Positions 17,417 to 26,935 of a DNA stretch of 64,000 nucleotides are shown here, one piece after another. The translations under genes and the position numbers were made by a program. Position 1 is the first letter of the stretch, and every line of letters starts with the position of its first letter. The stretch comes from Myxococcota bacterium. GTDB lineage: Bacteria; Myxococcota_C; UBA6777. Under the pieces are notes generated by a model, which worked only from the letters and a program-made list of their open reading frames with translations, was not told where the DNA came from and made no database searches. Where the stretch lies: assembly GCA_023150835.1 (NCBI GenBank), contig JAKLKB010000015.1, positions 6,920 to 70,919 on the forward strand. The letters are read 5' to 3'.

Positions 17417-18069
17417 CACGCAGCCTCTTTTCGCGGATATATCCGCGTTTGATGCGAACGATCCAAGATCGCCATTTGCTTTCGATGCAAAGCGCGGTGT
17501 TGTTGTTCGTAGGGATGCTGGCTTGTTCGCATGGTTTGCATGGTTTGTGTGTTGGGGTGGAAGGGGCCGCCCGAAAGGAGGAAAAAGCAACGCAGTGGAC
17601 CTTTTCTTCGAGCAGAGAGCCAATCCACGGAAAGAAGGCAGGAGAGGAGATGTATTGGAAGCATTCCACACAAGCGGGTTGTTTGGTTGTGTGGTAGCGA
17701 AAACAATCGCTCGGCTACCGATATCACTTTGTCGTGTCATCCAATCCATCGTCCCCATTTGCGGGGTTACGGCCCTATCGGAGGGCAGCTTGAGGCGAAG
17801 AATCTTTTCTGTACCAACGCACAAAAAAGACTTGTTTCTCCCCTTGTATCGGGGAGTTTCCGTTTTTTTGGGCACACGTCGGCGATGATGCGATATCTGG
17901 GGTTGAAAGTCAAGGAACACTTTTCGCTTTTGCACGCCTCGCCCCGCCCCACCGCCAAAGGCAAACAGTCGAGGCGAGCCAAAACGACGGAGCCTAGGCG
18001 CGGAATCCACACGGTTCAGAGAAGTTGGCCCATCGAAAAGCATCGTAGGTGGCTCGTATTCGCTTGATG
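17417..18069. other. 650-bp gap inside the Glt/Agl-like cluster, no gene recognised
   Basis: This stretch lies between the AglT/GltE-like TPR lipoprotein and the small exported protein, all on the minus strand. It contains no convincing coding frame. A hairpin CTCCCC..GGGGAG at about 17837-17855 is flanked by T-runs on both strands and may be a bidirectional terminator. If so, the TPR genes and the motor genes are separate transcripts, with the motor promoter in the left half of this gap. Confidence 0.55.
17836..17870. terminator. Possible bidirectional terminator hairpin
   Basis: The inverted repeat CTCCCC-TTGTAT-CGGGGAG is followed on the plus strand by TTTCCGTTTTTTT and on the minus strand by a T-run about 10 bases further on. 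It is about 200 nt past the stop codon of the TPR lipoprotein gene. Moderate support only. Confidence 0.45.
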
Positions 18070-19440
18070 TTATCGACGTTTTGGAGGTTGTTTTGTTTTG
18101 CGGAGGCGGGCGCGTTGGATGCTTTTGATCGTGGAGTCGAGGCGTTTGCGGAGGCTGGCGATCTGTTTGTTGGCATCGGCAAGATAGCGATGAGCGGGAG
18201 CATCCGATGCGACACCACTTTTTTGGTTGATGTAGGCTTGGAGATGGTAGGCTGCGGTAGAAAAGCGGGAGATGCCGTCCATGATGGCGACGATGCGTTT
18301 TTCGCTTTGAACATCGGGAGGGGCTTCGCGCAGAAAGCGGTCGGTCGGCATCGCACGTTGGATGCGAAGATCGCGATCGAGATGCAAGATCCCCATATTG
18401 TAGTGCGCATCAACATAAGAGGGATTGTCTTGCAAGAGCTTTTGAAAGACTTCGAGAGACTCTTTGTATTGTTGCGATGCGTTCAAGACGATGCCGTAGT
18501 TCAAGCGGGCCTCCCACATTCGCGGCGCAAGGTCCACCGCAGCACGAAAGTGAGGGACGGCTTCGCGCAACTTGCCCCGTTCAAGCAACAAAACACCAAG
18601 AAAGTTATGTGCTTCGGGAAACTCGTGGCGCAGTTTGACCGCTTTTTCAAGAAAAGTGATCGCGGAGCTTACATCGTTGAGCTTTTTGTATGCAAAGCCC
18701 AGATAATACAAGGGTTCTGCAAAGGTTTTGTCGGCATCTGCCGCCAACGTAAACGCCGTTCGTGCCAGTTCGAATTTTTCTTGCTTGTACCAGATCAAGC
18801 CGAGGTTCAGGATGGCTTGGGCATTTTTTTCATCTTTTTGGCGAAGGGTGCGCGCCATCTGTTCTGCGCGGCTGAGTTGGCCTTGTTGGATGTAGAGATA
18901 GACGAGCGCGTTTTGGAAGGCCAGCTCTTGTGGAAACGAGCGGGACTTGTCCGCGATCAGCTCCATCGCTTCGCTGGTTCGGCCTTGTCGCAGATGCACG
19001 CGCATCAAGTTCATCGCAGCCGGCACGAAGTCTGGCTTGATCCGCAGCGCGTTGGTGTAGGCTGTTCGGCTACCCATCGGGTTGTTCAAGCGATCCTGCA
19101 AGACACCGATGTTGTACCAAGCTTTGTGATTTTTCGGATCGTTTTGTAAGACTTGTTCGAGTTCTTTGAGCGCTTGCAACGGATCTTGTTTGGCAGCATC
19201 CAACGCGGCTTTGAAGCGCTCTTTGGAGCCTTCTTGTGGATCTGCGGCTTTGACAGGTTCAGGTTCGGGTGAAGCTTCGGGGATCTCTTCGGTCGTTCCG
19301 CCATCTGCGCTTGCAACAGCACCACCTTCTGCGTTGAGTGTTTCATCTTGCTTGACCACCGTTTGGTTTGGGCAGCCGACCAAGACGACCGTCCCCAACC
19401 ACGCGCTCAACCAAACTACCCACCATCCAACATGACGCAT
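18070..19440 (-). CDS. TPR lipoprotein, AglT/GltE-like
   Basis: The protein has 456 residues. The ATG at 19440 begins a signal with lipobox VVLVGCPN, so it is a lipoprotein. An acidic, Glu/Ala/Pro-rich spacer to about residue 65 precedes about eight TPR units (KNHKAWYNIGVLQDRL, KNAQAILNLGLIWYKQ, AEPLYYLGFAYKKL, EAHNFLGVLLLERGKL and others). The C-terminus is Lys/Arg-rich. In Myxococcus AglT/GltE, a TPR lipoprotein of similar length is encoded beside the GltD gene and the motor genes. The neighbour upstream here is a 1214-residue TPR protein, which matches that order. Likely scaffold of the periplasmic complex. Confidence 0.85.
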   Translation of the reverse strand: MRHVGWWVVWLSAWLGTVVLVGCPNQTVVKQDETLNAEGGAVASADGGTTEEIPEASPEPEPVKAADPQEGSKERFKAALDAAKQDPLQALKELEQVLQNDPKNHKAWYNIGVLQDRLNNPMGSRTAYTNALRIKPDFVPAAMNLMRVHLRQGRTSEAMELIADKSRSFPQELAFQNALVYLYIQQGQLSRAEQMARTLRQKDEKNAQAILNLGLIWYKQEKFELARTAFTLAADADKTFAEPLYYLGFAYKKLNDVSSAITFLEKAVKLRHEFPEAHNFLGVLLLERGKLREAVPHFRAAVDLAPRMWEARLNYGIVLNASQQYKESLEVFQKLLQDNPSYVDAHYNMGILHLDRDLRIQRAMPTDRFLREAPPDVQSEKRIVAIMDGISRFSTAAYHLQAYINQKSGVASDAPAHRYLADANKQIASLRKRLDSTIKSIQRARLRKTKQPPKRR

Positions 19441-19544
19441 CTTCTATCCTCTCAGCGCTTGTGCGCATCGAAACGTCCACCACACGGGGAGTTTCGCATC
19501 CAAGCTGATCTTCGTTTGGCTTTCCAACAGCTCCCATCGTGTCC

Positions 19545-22500
19545 TCAACGCTTGGGAGGCTCTTTGGAGGCAGGTGTTTTTTCAGGTTCCAAACTCATCA
19601 AAGGCAGCGGAGACAACGGATCGAATGTTGTTTGAGGCTCCAACTTTTTCGGTAGAGGGAAGTTTGGATCGGCCCGATGGATCGCTTCGTAGGCTTGGTT
19701 GGTACACTCGTTTTCAAAAAACAACTCTTTGGATTTGTCTACGACCTTGCGATACAGCGCTTGGGCTTGATCTTCGAGAGGCCGCACAAGCTGTTGATCG
19801 AGCTTTTCTTTGTAGATCTCTTTGGCTTCTTCGGTCCAACGCAAACCGCGGATCTTTGGCAACGGTGCTTTGGAGACGCCTGTTGCGATCTTTTGCTTGC
19901 CTTCGGCGATTCGATAGAGCGCACACAACAGCCAAGGAGCCGAAGAATACAGCGCAACGCGATTAAAATCCTTGACGACTTCGTTGTAGCGCTTGCTTTT
20001 GTCGGAGATCTGGCGTTTTTGCACCTGTGGGTTGGTGCTGTCGATGCGCAACTTATCGAATTTTTCGTATTCAAACATCGCTAAAGCGTACGCGGCTTTA
20101 GCGGGGTAGTGGCTTGTTAAAGAAAGATCCACTTGTTTCATCCGACCTTTTAGGCCATCAAAGACGCGGATCATCTTTTCGTGTTCTCGCTTCATCCGAG
20201 ACCAAGGTAGCGACTTTTTCTCGATCTCTTCGTAGATGGTTCCATGACATTGCATCACGCGGCGCACGTAGTCGCTGTTGCTTTGGTATCGACGGATAAA
20301 CGACTCACACAAACGCACCACGTCATCTGTTCGCTTCATGCGCTGGTAGACTTTGACCGCGTTGTACAACACGTCAGGGGCATCTTTGCGGGCACTAAAC
20401 TCGCGTGCGTACCGTTGGTAAGCGCGTGCGGCTTCATCGTAACGCTGCATACTTTCCAACAGCACAGCCGCGTTAAACAAAGCATCCGCACGCTTGTGCG
20501 AATCGCGGTAGGCTCGGTTGTCCACCAGCTCAAGGTAGCGACCGATCGCCTTGTCAAAGTTGAAATATTTTTCTGCGTTGTAGGCTACAAAAAACAACGC
20601 TTGATCGGAGCCTGCTTTGGGGTTGCCTTCATTGTCGAGCAAGAGGTTGCCTTGTTTGTCACGCAAGCGCCAAGTCGGATAACGCTGGACCACCAACTCG
20701 TACACCTTCAAAGCAGACCCAAACATCTTCGCTTTTTCGTACATCAGCGCGGCGTTCCAAAGACCCGCAGGGGCGTCTTTGTCTTTCGGATTTTGCTCGA
20801 CGGCCTTCATAAAAGCTTGGGCAGCCTCCACCCATTGTCCTTTTTCTTTCAACTGGTTCGCTTTGATGAAGATAACGCCGACCTTGAGTTCTTTTTCGTA
20901 AGGGAAGGCGAGGCCAAACTTTTTTAGCTCGTCGATGGCCGCCACCATCTCATCCAAACAACCCTGTCTACGGTGGCTTGCAACGATCGTATCCCCTGCC
21001 GACTTTGCCAGCGGATGTTGTGGGTAGGTTTGAAGGAAATTCATCAAGCGTTGGCGTGTTTCGGCAAGGTGATCGTACGAAAAATAGATCCGCGCTGCGG
21101 AGTAGCTTTGCTCTGCGTTACGCGGATCTTTGGGGTTTTTGTTCAACGCCAAAAAAGCATCGCGTGCTTCGAGCAATTGGAGTTGCATCGGATGGATCGG
21201 TAGTTTTGGAAGCTGAACGCAGCGCATATTGCGAATGGACTGTTCAGGTTTCTTTTTCTTCGGATCTTCTTCGGCTTTTTTTCCGATGTCTTCAGGCAAT
21301 TCACAAGCCTTTTGGATCGTTCCCTCGCGACAAGCCGCATTGGTGATCTGCACCAAGCTATCGACCAATCCAAAGGCGGCTTCTACGGTAAACTTGCCAC
21401 CGCCCGGCCATTCCCGCACCTTACGAAACTCGACAGCAGCCTCTTTGAAGCGCAACGCATAAAACAAACTGTCTGCGAGATACCACATCAGCGTGTACAC
21501 TTCTTTATGATGCGGAAAGCGCCGTAAAAACTCGCGGTAGTTGTCAGCAGCCACGACACAATCTTGGCGCGATTGTTCGAGCAGCGTCTTTTGTTCGGCA
21601 GGATCAGTGCTTTTTTGTGCTCGACCCCGCTTCACGTTGCAGCTTTCATGGCGGAAGATCGCGGCTTGGTAGATACTATCGCTGATGATCTTTTGGACAG
21701 AGCGCTGAGCCGTCACGTCGCTTCGGTTTTTGATCTCCCAAGGAGTATTGACACCAAAGCGCTCGATCAATTTGTTTCGTTCGAGCATCGCGGTGGAAAA
21801 GTCCGACTTACGCATATAAGCTTGAACGATCCGCTCTTGAACCAAGGGGTTAGAGGGATGATAAGGAAACAGATCCAATATCTTGCGATTCATCGCGATC
21901 GCCATATCCCAGTTGTTTTGAGTGGCGTAGTTCTCTGCGATCTGGAGCATGATCTCGCGTGCGTAGGGCTTGTCCAAACCAACCTCGCGGACGTATTTCT
22001 CGGCTTTTTCGGGGCTTCCCCAGTCTTCGTCGGCGAAAGAGATCGCGATGTATTGGATCGCTTCTTTTCGCAGATCTCCTCCTCCCGCTTCGTCTTTTTT
22101 CTTGAGATAAAATTCCAAAAGTTCGGTAAAACGCTTGACCGAGTCTTCAAACTCGTTCATCAGATAATGCGTCCACGCGAGTTTGTATAACGCTTTGTCA
22201 AACATGGGATGCGTCGTATATTGCAGCACTTTGGCATAGGCTTCTTTGGCTTTTCGACGGTTTTCTGCAACGTTTGCGCCGTCTGTTTTTCTGAAGTGGT
22301 ATTCTCCGATCCGCACCCATGCTTCGGCAATAAAGCGGCTATCGGGGTACTGTTCGGTGATCTTGCGAAAGTACGGGATGGCTTCTTCGGCCTTGCCTTC
22401 TTCTTCGATGCAATAACCGAGAAGATAGTAGGCCCCTGCGACCAAGCGATAAGACGGGAAACGTTGAACCAATTCGTTAAGCCAGCGCGTTGTTTCTGAA

Positions 22501-23189
22501 AAGCGTTTTTTCGCAGGCAAAGGTTCGTAAGGGATCTCTTTGTTTTCAAACTTTTGAAGATCTTCTTCGTACTTTTTTGCGCGAGCGAGGTATTCGTTAA
22601 ACTCTTCTTCGTAGTACAACTCAGCAAGGCGATACATGGCGTCTGGCGTGTAGCTCGGGTGATCTGGATAGCGGCGGACAAAGGCGATGAAATACTGGAT
22701 GGCCTTTCGACGTGTCAATTCTTCGTCTTTGTCGAGCTTATCGAGGCGTTTCTTAAAACCATCGACCACCAGTTTTCGACGTTCGCGGTACTGTTTACGC
22801 ACCAATTCGCGTGCCTCTCCAAGATAGTCCCGCGCAGCTTGACGAAAATCGTCATAGGCTTCTTTGATCTGCTTCATCTCTTGATCGCGTTCTTTGCCGC
22901 GCAGGATGATCACTCCATCAGAAGAAGTCGTGGGAGTCGGCGTTGCCGATGTATTGGGAGCCGTTGCGGCATCGGCTGTTGTGCCAGTCGTTCCGTCTGT
23001 TTTTTTCGCGGAAGCGGAAGAGGGGGCATTTCCGTCAGTCGTTTTTGTAGGAACGGGGGGGTTGCTCCCGGGGGTACTTGCTTTTTCAGCAGGTTTGATC
23101 TGTGTGCGATCTTTTTGTGCGTGTGTGGGAGAGATTGCAAAAGCCACAACAAACAGCACACAGAGGGCAGATATCCGTAGTTGACACAT
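19545..23189 (-). CDS. Large periplasmic TPR protein, AgmU/GltD-like
   Basis: The protein has 1214 residues, very close to the 1218 I recall for Myxococcus AgmU/GltD. The ATG at 23189 starts a signal peptide ending SPTHAQ. A Ser/Thr/Ala-rich spacer reaches about residue 90. TPR-type helical repeats then extend to the end (for example YFIAFVRRYPDHPSYTPDA, YYLLGYCIEEEGKAEEA and YDEAARAYQRYAREF). The C-terminus is Pro/Lys-rich. It is probably the long periplasmic scaffold of the machine. It is encoded 104 bp upstream of the AglT/GltE-like lipoprotein. The family match rests on length, repeats and context, not on an alignment. Confidence 0.82.
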   Translation of the reverse strand: MCQLRISALCVLFVVAFAISPTHAQKDRTQIKPAEKASTPGSNPPVPTKTTDGNAPSSASAKKTDGTTGTTADAATAPNTSATPTPTTSSDGVIILRGKERDQEMKQIKEAYDDFRQAARDYLGEARELVRKQYRERRKLVVDGFKKRLDKLDKDEELTRRKAIQYFIAFVRRYPDHPSYTPDAMYRLAELYYEEEFNEYLARAKKYEEDLQKFENKEIPYEPLPAKKRFSETTRWLNELVQRFPSYRLVAGAYYLLGYCIEEEGKAEEAIPYFRKITEQYPDSRFIAEAWVRIGEYHFRKTDGANVAENRRKAKEAYAKVLQYTTHPMFDKALYKLAWTHYLMNEFEDSVKRFTELLEFYLKKKDEAGGGDLRKEAIQYIAISFADEDWGSPEKAEKYVREVGLDKPYAREIMLQIAENYATQNNWDMAIAMNRKILDLFPYHPSNPLVQERIVQAYMRKSDFSTAMLERNKLIERFGVNTPWEIKNRSDVTAQRSVQKIISDSIYQAAIFRHESCNVKRGRAQKSTDPAEQKTLLEQSRQDCVVAADNYREFLRRFPHHKEVYTLMWYLADSLFYALRFKEAAVEFRKVREWPGGGKFTVEAAFGLVDSLVQITNAACREGTIQKACELPEDIGKKAEEDPKKKKPEQSIRNMRCVQLPKLPIHPMQLQLLEARDAFLALNKNPKDPRNAEQSYSAARIYFSYDHLAETRQRLMNFLQTYPQHPLAKSAGDTIVASHRRQGCLDEMVAAIDELKKFGLAFPYEKELKVGVIFIKANQLKEKGQWVEAAQAFMKAVEQNPKDKDAPAGLWNAALMYEKAKMFGSALKVYELVVQRYPTWRLRDKQGNLLLDNEGNPKAGSDQALFFVAYNAEKYFNFDKAIGRYLELVDNRAYRDSHKRADALFNAAVLLESMQRYDEAARAYQRYAREFSARKDAPDVLYNAVKVYQRMKRTDDVVRLCESFIRRYQSNSDYVRRVMQCHGTIYEEIEKKSLPWSRMKREHEKMIRVFDGLKGRMKQVDLSLTSHYPAKAAYALAMFEYEKFDKLRIDSTNPQVQKRQISDKSKRYNEVVKDFNRVALYSSAPWLLCALYRIAEGKQKIATGVSKAPLPKIRGLRWTEEAKEIYKEKLDQQLVRPLEDQAQALYRKVVDKSKELFFENECTNQAYEAIHRADPNFPLPKKLEPQTTFDPLSPLPLMSLEPEKTPASKEPPKR

Positions 23190-23246
23190 GGTCTAGCCTC
23201 ATCGCCTTGGTTCTCGAAATCCCAAGGCCAAGTGTACTCAAAAAAA

Positions 23247-25640
23247 CTATTTTACCTCATCAAGAAGATCGCGAAACTCCGCATCAAGCATACGCAGCTC
23301 GCTGTTTCGCTCTCGTGTGATCTTTTGGCTTTTGGTTTGGATGGTTTGTTTTTCTTTCCACACCACATCGATCACACCGACATCTGCGCGCAAGATAAGT
23401 TGGTAAAAGCGTTTTTTGACGCTTTCAAAACCTTCGTAGATCACGGCACGCGAAAGCTGCGAGGCTTCATTTTGCAAGGAAAGCAAGAGTCCTTCATAGC
23501 GCGTGAGTTTTTGCTTTTCGTTCAAAAGACGGGCACGAACATCTCGGGTATAGCGCAAGATCGAAGAATTGAGTTGGCGGGTGAAGTCTGTGAGTTCGCC
23601 TTGTATCCGAATCAATTGCTCGTTCGTGCTTTGAAGCTCGCTTACGATCTGGCTGGCCTCGCCATCCAAACGCGACTGGACGTTGGCGAGCAACGCCTTT
23701 TGTTGTGCGAGAAGTTGGCGATATTGATTTTGTAGGCTCAATTCTTTGGGATCGGTCGCGTAACCGAGTTCGATACGAACAAGATCCAATTCGCGCTGAA
23801 GTTTTTGTTTTGCATCCCGCAAAGTCTTGATCTCGTTATCGATCCATGCCAATTCGGTTTGGACATCAGATTGCGCTTGGGGAGCTAAGAGCTGTGCTTC
23901 TTTGCTGCGTTGAAGCCACTTTTGCGAAGCGCGCTGTTCCCGTTCGATCTGGTTGAGGGCGATGGTCACTTTGTGAAGACGCACCGCCATGCGCTCAGAA
24001 CGCTCTTGGAAGGATTTGGCTCGGAGATCCAAGGAAGCCTCGTTTTGAGGGGCGTTTTGCAGTTGTTTCTGATGTTTTTTAAGGTCTTCTACGATCCGTT
24101 CATAGCGGGTGCGCTCATCAGAAGTCATCTTGTCCAACACGAGGCTTTGTTCGAGTGCGTTGGATTCGGCTTGCGCAGCGATCAATTGGTTTTGTGCGGC
24201 GATCGATTGCAAGCGTGCTTGCCGTAGTTCAGGCGAGATCAGGATTCGTTCTTGTACGCGCAGTGCTTGTTCGAGGCGTTGCACGATCTGCAACGAGTCC
24301 GACATAAAGGCTTGCATTTGTACGAGATCTCGCTGAACAGAAAGCACACGTTGGATCTGCTCGTCTTCTGTGAGGCTTTGGACGGCTTCACGCGGCAAAA
24401 GAGAGTTTGAAACCAAAGCACTGCGCGATCGTTTTTTCTCGGAGACAGCGCGAAGAAGCTCCTTTTCTACATCCAAACGATTTTTTTTGATCTGATCAAG
24501 CTCCCGATACACCGAAGAATACTGCTTTACGATCTTGTTGTAGCCGTCCATCGCGGGCGAAAATCGGTCCAGTTCCAGCAAGAGTTGTCCACGCAAAAGC
24601 TGCGCTTGCGAATAGAAGGTGCTGTTGGGCAAAAAGTCAAGCAATAGATTGAGGCTTTTGAGCGCTCGATCATACTCCTTTTGCTGCTTTTTTAGGTCTT
24701 TGTAACCCCGCCCGCGGCGGATATAAGTCCAGCAAATCTCATATAACGCTTCATCAAAAACCGCAGAACTTCGCCCAACTTGTTGATAATAATCCAACGC
24801 CGAAGCATAGTCATTTTTCTCTAAATAGAGGCGCCCCAACGCGATCAAGATGGTGTTGTAGAGGTCTCGTGTACGTTTTGCGCTGCTTTGTTCGACGGGT
24901 TTGCGGGCTGCCCCCAAACCAGCAACCAAAAAGCGGATGGCGTTTTCTACGTTTTGTGGATGAGGGGCTGTTTTGAGTTGGATAACAGCAAGAAAGTATT
25001 GACCTTGAGGCCAGTATTGCGAGCCTTGTGCGATGCGTTGAAAACTTTGCGAAGCGTCGGAAAAGCGATCTTGGGCGTAAAAAGTTTTGCCTTGGAGATA
25101 GACGATCTGGGCGCGTTTTTCTTCGGACATGGAATCCAACGAGATCGCGGGCATTTTTGCGTTGACCCAGTCGTACTTGCGAGTCAAGTTCGCGATCTCA
25201 AGCAGACGGATCAGGGCGTCTGGAAAGCGCCGATTTCGCGAATTGACGATGCGTTCATAGTACTTTGCCGCAGAGATGTAGTTTCCGTTTTTAAAGAGCG
25301 ACTCGGCAAGAAAAAAATTGGCATCGAGCCACCCTGTTTTTCCTCGATTTTCCGTTGACTCCACCGCATCCAACAAGATCACACTGGCGCTGGTGTAATC
25401 CCCCAACAAAAAGTTGACCTGCCCGTCAGAGAGGCGCTTTTGCAAAGAGACACGACCTTCGGTCCGTTGGCCTCGGTAGCTTTGCCGCAACAAGCGCACA
25501 CTTGATTCCAAGCGCCTTGCCTGATTTTTGATCGACTCCAAACGCTCGCGTGCGGAAGCCGCGAAGGCTTTTTGCACTCCAAGAAGACCCACAACACAGC
25601 AAAGCAGCACTATCCGCTGCCACAGAGATCCTTGCTTCAT
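23247..25640 (-). CDS. Periplasmic TPR/coiled-coil protein of the Glt/Agl-like cluster
   Basis: The protein has 797 residues. ATG 25640 is preferred over 25646 because AAGGAG is 8 nt away. The signal peptide is WQRIVLLCCVVGLLGVQKAFA. Residues ~40-380 are TPR-like (YTSASVILLDAVEST, NYISAAKYYERIVN, YASALDYYQQVGRS). The rest is long heptad-rich coiled coil (for example QNQLIAAQAESNALEQSL and LQRELDLVRIELGY). This layout of TPR then coiled coil could span the periplasm. It lies 57 bp upstream of the GltD-like gene. I do not recognise a specific orthologue; GltC is one candidate. Confidence 0.75.
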   Translation of the reverse strand: MKQGSLWQRIVLLCCVVGLLGVQKAFAASARERLESIKNQARRLESSVRLLRQSYRGQRTEGRVSLQKRLSDGQVNFLLGDYTSASVILLDAVESTENRGKTGWLDANFFLAESLFKNGNYISAAKYYERIVNSRNRRFPDALIRLLEIANLTRKYDWVNAKMPAISLDSMSEEKRAQIVYLQGKTFYAQDRFSDASQSFQRIAQGSQYWPQGQYFLAVIQLKTAPHPQNVENAIRFLVAGLGAARKPVEQSSAKRTRDLYNTILIALGRLYLEKNDYASALDYYQQVGRSSAVFDEALYEICWTYIRRGRGYKDLKKQQKEYDRALKSLNLLLDFLPNSTFYSQAQLLRGQLLLELDRFSPAMDGYNKIVKQYSSVYRELDQIKKNRLDVEKELLRAVSEKKRSRSALVSNSLLPREAVQSLTEDEQIQRVLSVQRDLVQMQAFMSDSLQIVQRLEQALRVQERILISPELRQARLQSIAAQNQLIAAQAESNALEQSLVLDKMTSDERTRYERIVEDLKKHQKQLQNAPQNEASLDLRAKSFQERSERMAVRLHKVTIALNQIEREQRASQKWLQRSKEAQLLAPQAQSDVQTELAWIDNEIKTLRDAKQKLQRELDLVRIELGYATDPKELSLQNQYRQLLAQQKALLANVQSRLDGEASQIVSELQSTNEQLIRIQGELTDFTRQLNSSILRYTRDVRARLLNEKQKLTRYEGLLLSLQNEASQLSRAVIYEGFESVKKRFYQLILRADVGVIDVVWKEKQTIQTKSQKITRERNSELRMLDAEFRDLLDEVK

Positions 25641-25694
25641 CCACATCGCTCCTTGCCTTGCTCGGCAGCCCTTATCACACCCCAACGTCTCGGA

Positions 25695-26489
25695 TTATTT
25701 CGTTTCCGCTTTGGGGGCGTCTTTGCGTTTGGCTGTGATATCGCGGATCTTGACATCATATTGAACAGTCGGTCGATCGGTCAATTGCGTTACCAGCGGG
25801 TTCTTTTCAAAAGCAACCACCGATATCTCCATTGATTTTCCTTCGAGAGCTTTGAACGTGTATGAAGAGCGTACGCGAAATCGGTATTGTTTTAGGTACG
25901 AAAAAACACCCAATCCGTTGCCTCGAAACACCAATTCGACGGAAAGAGTATAACGTTCGGGCTGGAGCGTGTTGGTAAAGGCCACGAACTTTCGGGCGCT
26001 TGCTTTGTTGAGGGAGCCTTCGTAGTCCGTTTTGGTAAAGACAGGGTTTCCGCTCAGAGTGTAAGAGATCGAGCGCAAGTAAAAGGACGAACCCATTCGA
26101 TTGTCGTGGACCAACACCACCTTCGATGTGGAGATCGCCCCTTGCAGCAAGGATTCTTGCAGCAACATCAGCTTGGCTTTGCTGCGGAAGATCTGCTCCT
26201 TGAGAGAGCCTGTTTTTTCTTCGATGGTCAGTAGTTGAAAGCGGTGGCGGTCGGATTGGACGCTGCTTCCTTCGGAGGGTGCATTTGGAGGAGAGCCTGA
26301 GGTGGGGGAGCCTGAGGTGGGGGGTGTCGGTTTGGGAGCATCCTCTTTTTTGGGATTATCGGACTTTTTGGCATCGCGAGCAGGTGGTGGGTTGGGTTTG
26401 TCTTGGGCCCAAGAGACAGAGACGCCGCTGAAGCAACATACGGTGAAAAACAAGCAGATACGACGGAAAGAGCCGTTGAGAACGGACAT
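25695..26489 (-). CDS. Exported protein with Pro-rich linker and C-terminal beta domain, first gene of the Glt/Agl-like run
   Basis: The protein has 264 residues. The ATG at 26489 has AAGGAGACAAG upstream. The signal peptide ends VSVSWAQ, followed by a Lys/Pro/Ser-rich linker of about 50 residues. The remaining 190 residues alternate helix (EEKTGSLKEQIFRSKAKLML) and beta strands (YTLSVELVFRGNG, RFRVRSSYTFKA, TVQYDVKIRDI). It is encoded upstream of the coiled-coil TPR gene with 54 bp between them. Similar proteins occur next to TPR genes in myxobacteria and are often misnamed dihydrolipoamide acetyltransferase because of the Pro/Ala-rich linker. No enzymatic motif is visible. Confidence 0.75.
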   Translation of the reverse strand: MSVLNGSFRRICLFFTVCCFSGVSVSWAQDKPNPPPARDAKKSDNPKKEDAPKPTPPTSGSPTSGSPPNAPSEGSSVQSDRHRFQLLTIEEKTGSLKEQIFRSKAKLMLLQESLLQGAISTSKVVLVHDNRMGSSFYLRSISYTLSGNPVFTKTDYEGSLNKASARKFVAFTNTLQPERYTLSVELVFRGNGLGVFSYLKQYRFRVRSSYTFKALEGKSMEISVVAFEKNPLVTQLTDRPTVQYDVKIRDITAKRKDAPKAETK

Positions 26490-26935
26490 TCTTGTCTCCT
26501 TACGGTTCGGAAGGAACCCTTGCAGCCGAAAGACTGCGGTGGTTCAGCAACATTTATCTTCGGGGAGGTATACATCACAACGCGGCATTCAGCACACTAC
26601 GCCCCGTGCGCAAAGCCTGCAAGCGTTTGCCCGTGCAGCGCAGGAAATGGCGCAAGAAGCAGCCCGTGAGGAAGCGTAGCGGGCGCACAGAAACGCACGG
26701 GACGGACTCGCGCAGAATGTTCTTAACAAAGAGCCAAAATCTTTGTCAATGCGCAGCGCTTGCGTCCCAAACAAAACCACCGTCCAAGCGTTTGTGTTGT
26801 CTTGTCTCGCCTAAAAAACGGAAGATCCTTGATTCTTCGCAACAAGCGGAGTCATCGCTTTTTAGAGAGAATTGACATCCAAAGCGGAGAAGGCTACGTT
26901 GCGGGGACGACACTTTTCCAAACCGAAGGCAAGTC
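26490..26935. other. Divergent intergenic region between the Glt-like run and the HEAT-repeat gene
   Basis: About 445 bp with no convincing gene. It must hold the promoter of the minus-strand Glt-like run and that of the plus-strand HEAT-repeat gene. The best sigma70-like candidate on the plus strand is TTGACA at 26872-26877, a 17-nt spacer and TACGTT at 26895-26900, which places the transcript start about 30 nt before the ATG at 26936. Confidence 0.5.
26872..26900 (+). promoter_or_regulatory. Candidate sigma70-type promoter of the HEAT-repeat gene
   Basis: A perfect -35 (TTGACA) is followed after 17 nt by a poor -10 (TACGTT). The position fits the downstream start codon. Evidence is the motif only. 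Confidence 0.3.

Noticed and set aside
17150-18043. 297-residue version of the small exported protein
   Set aside because: The upstream part has no composition or domain support, and a signal peptide with a good start is at 17416.
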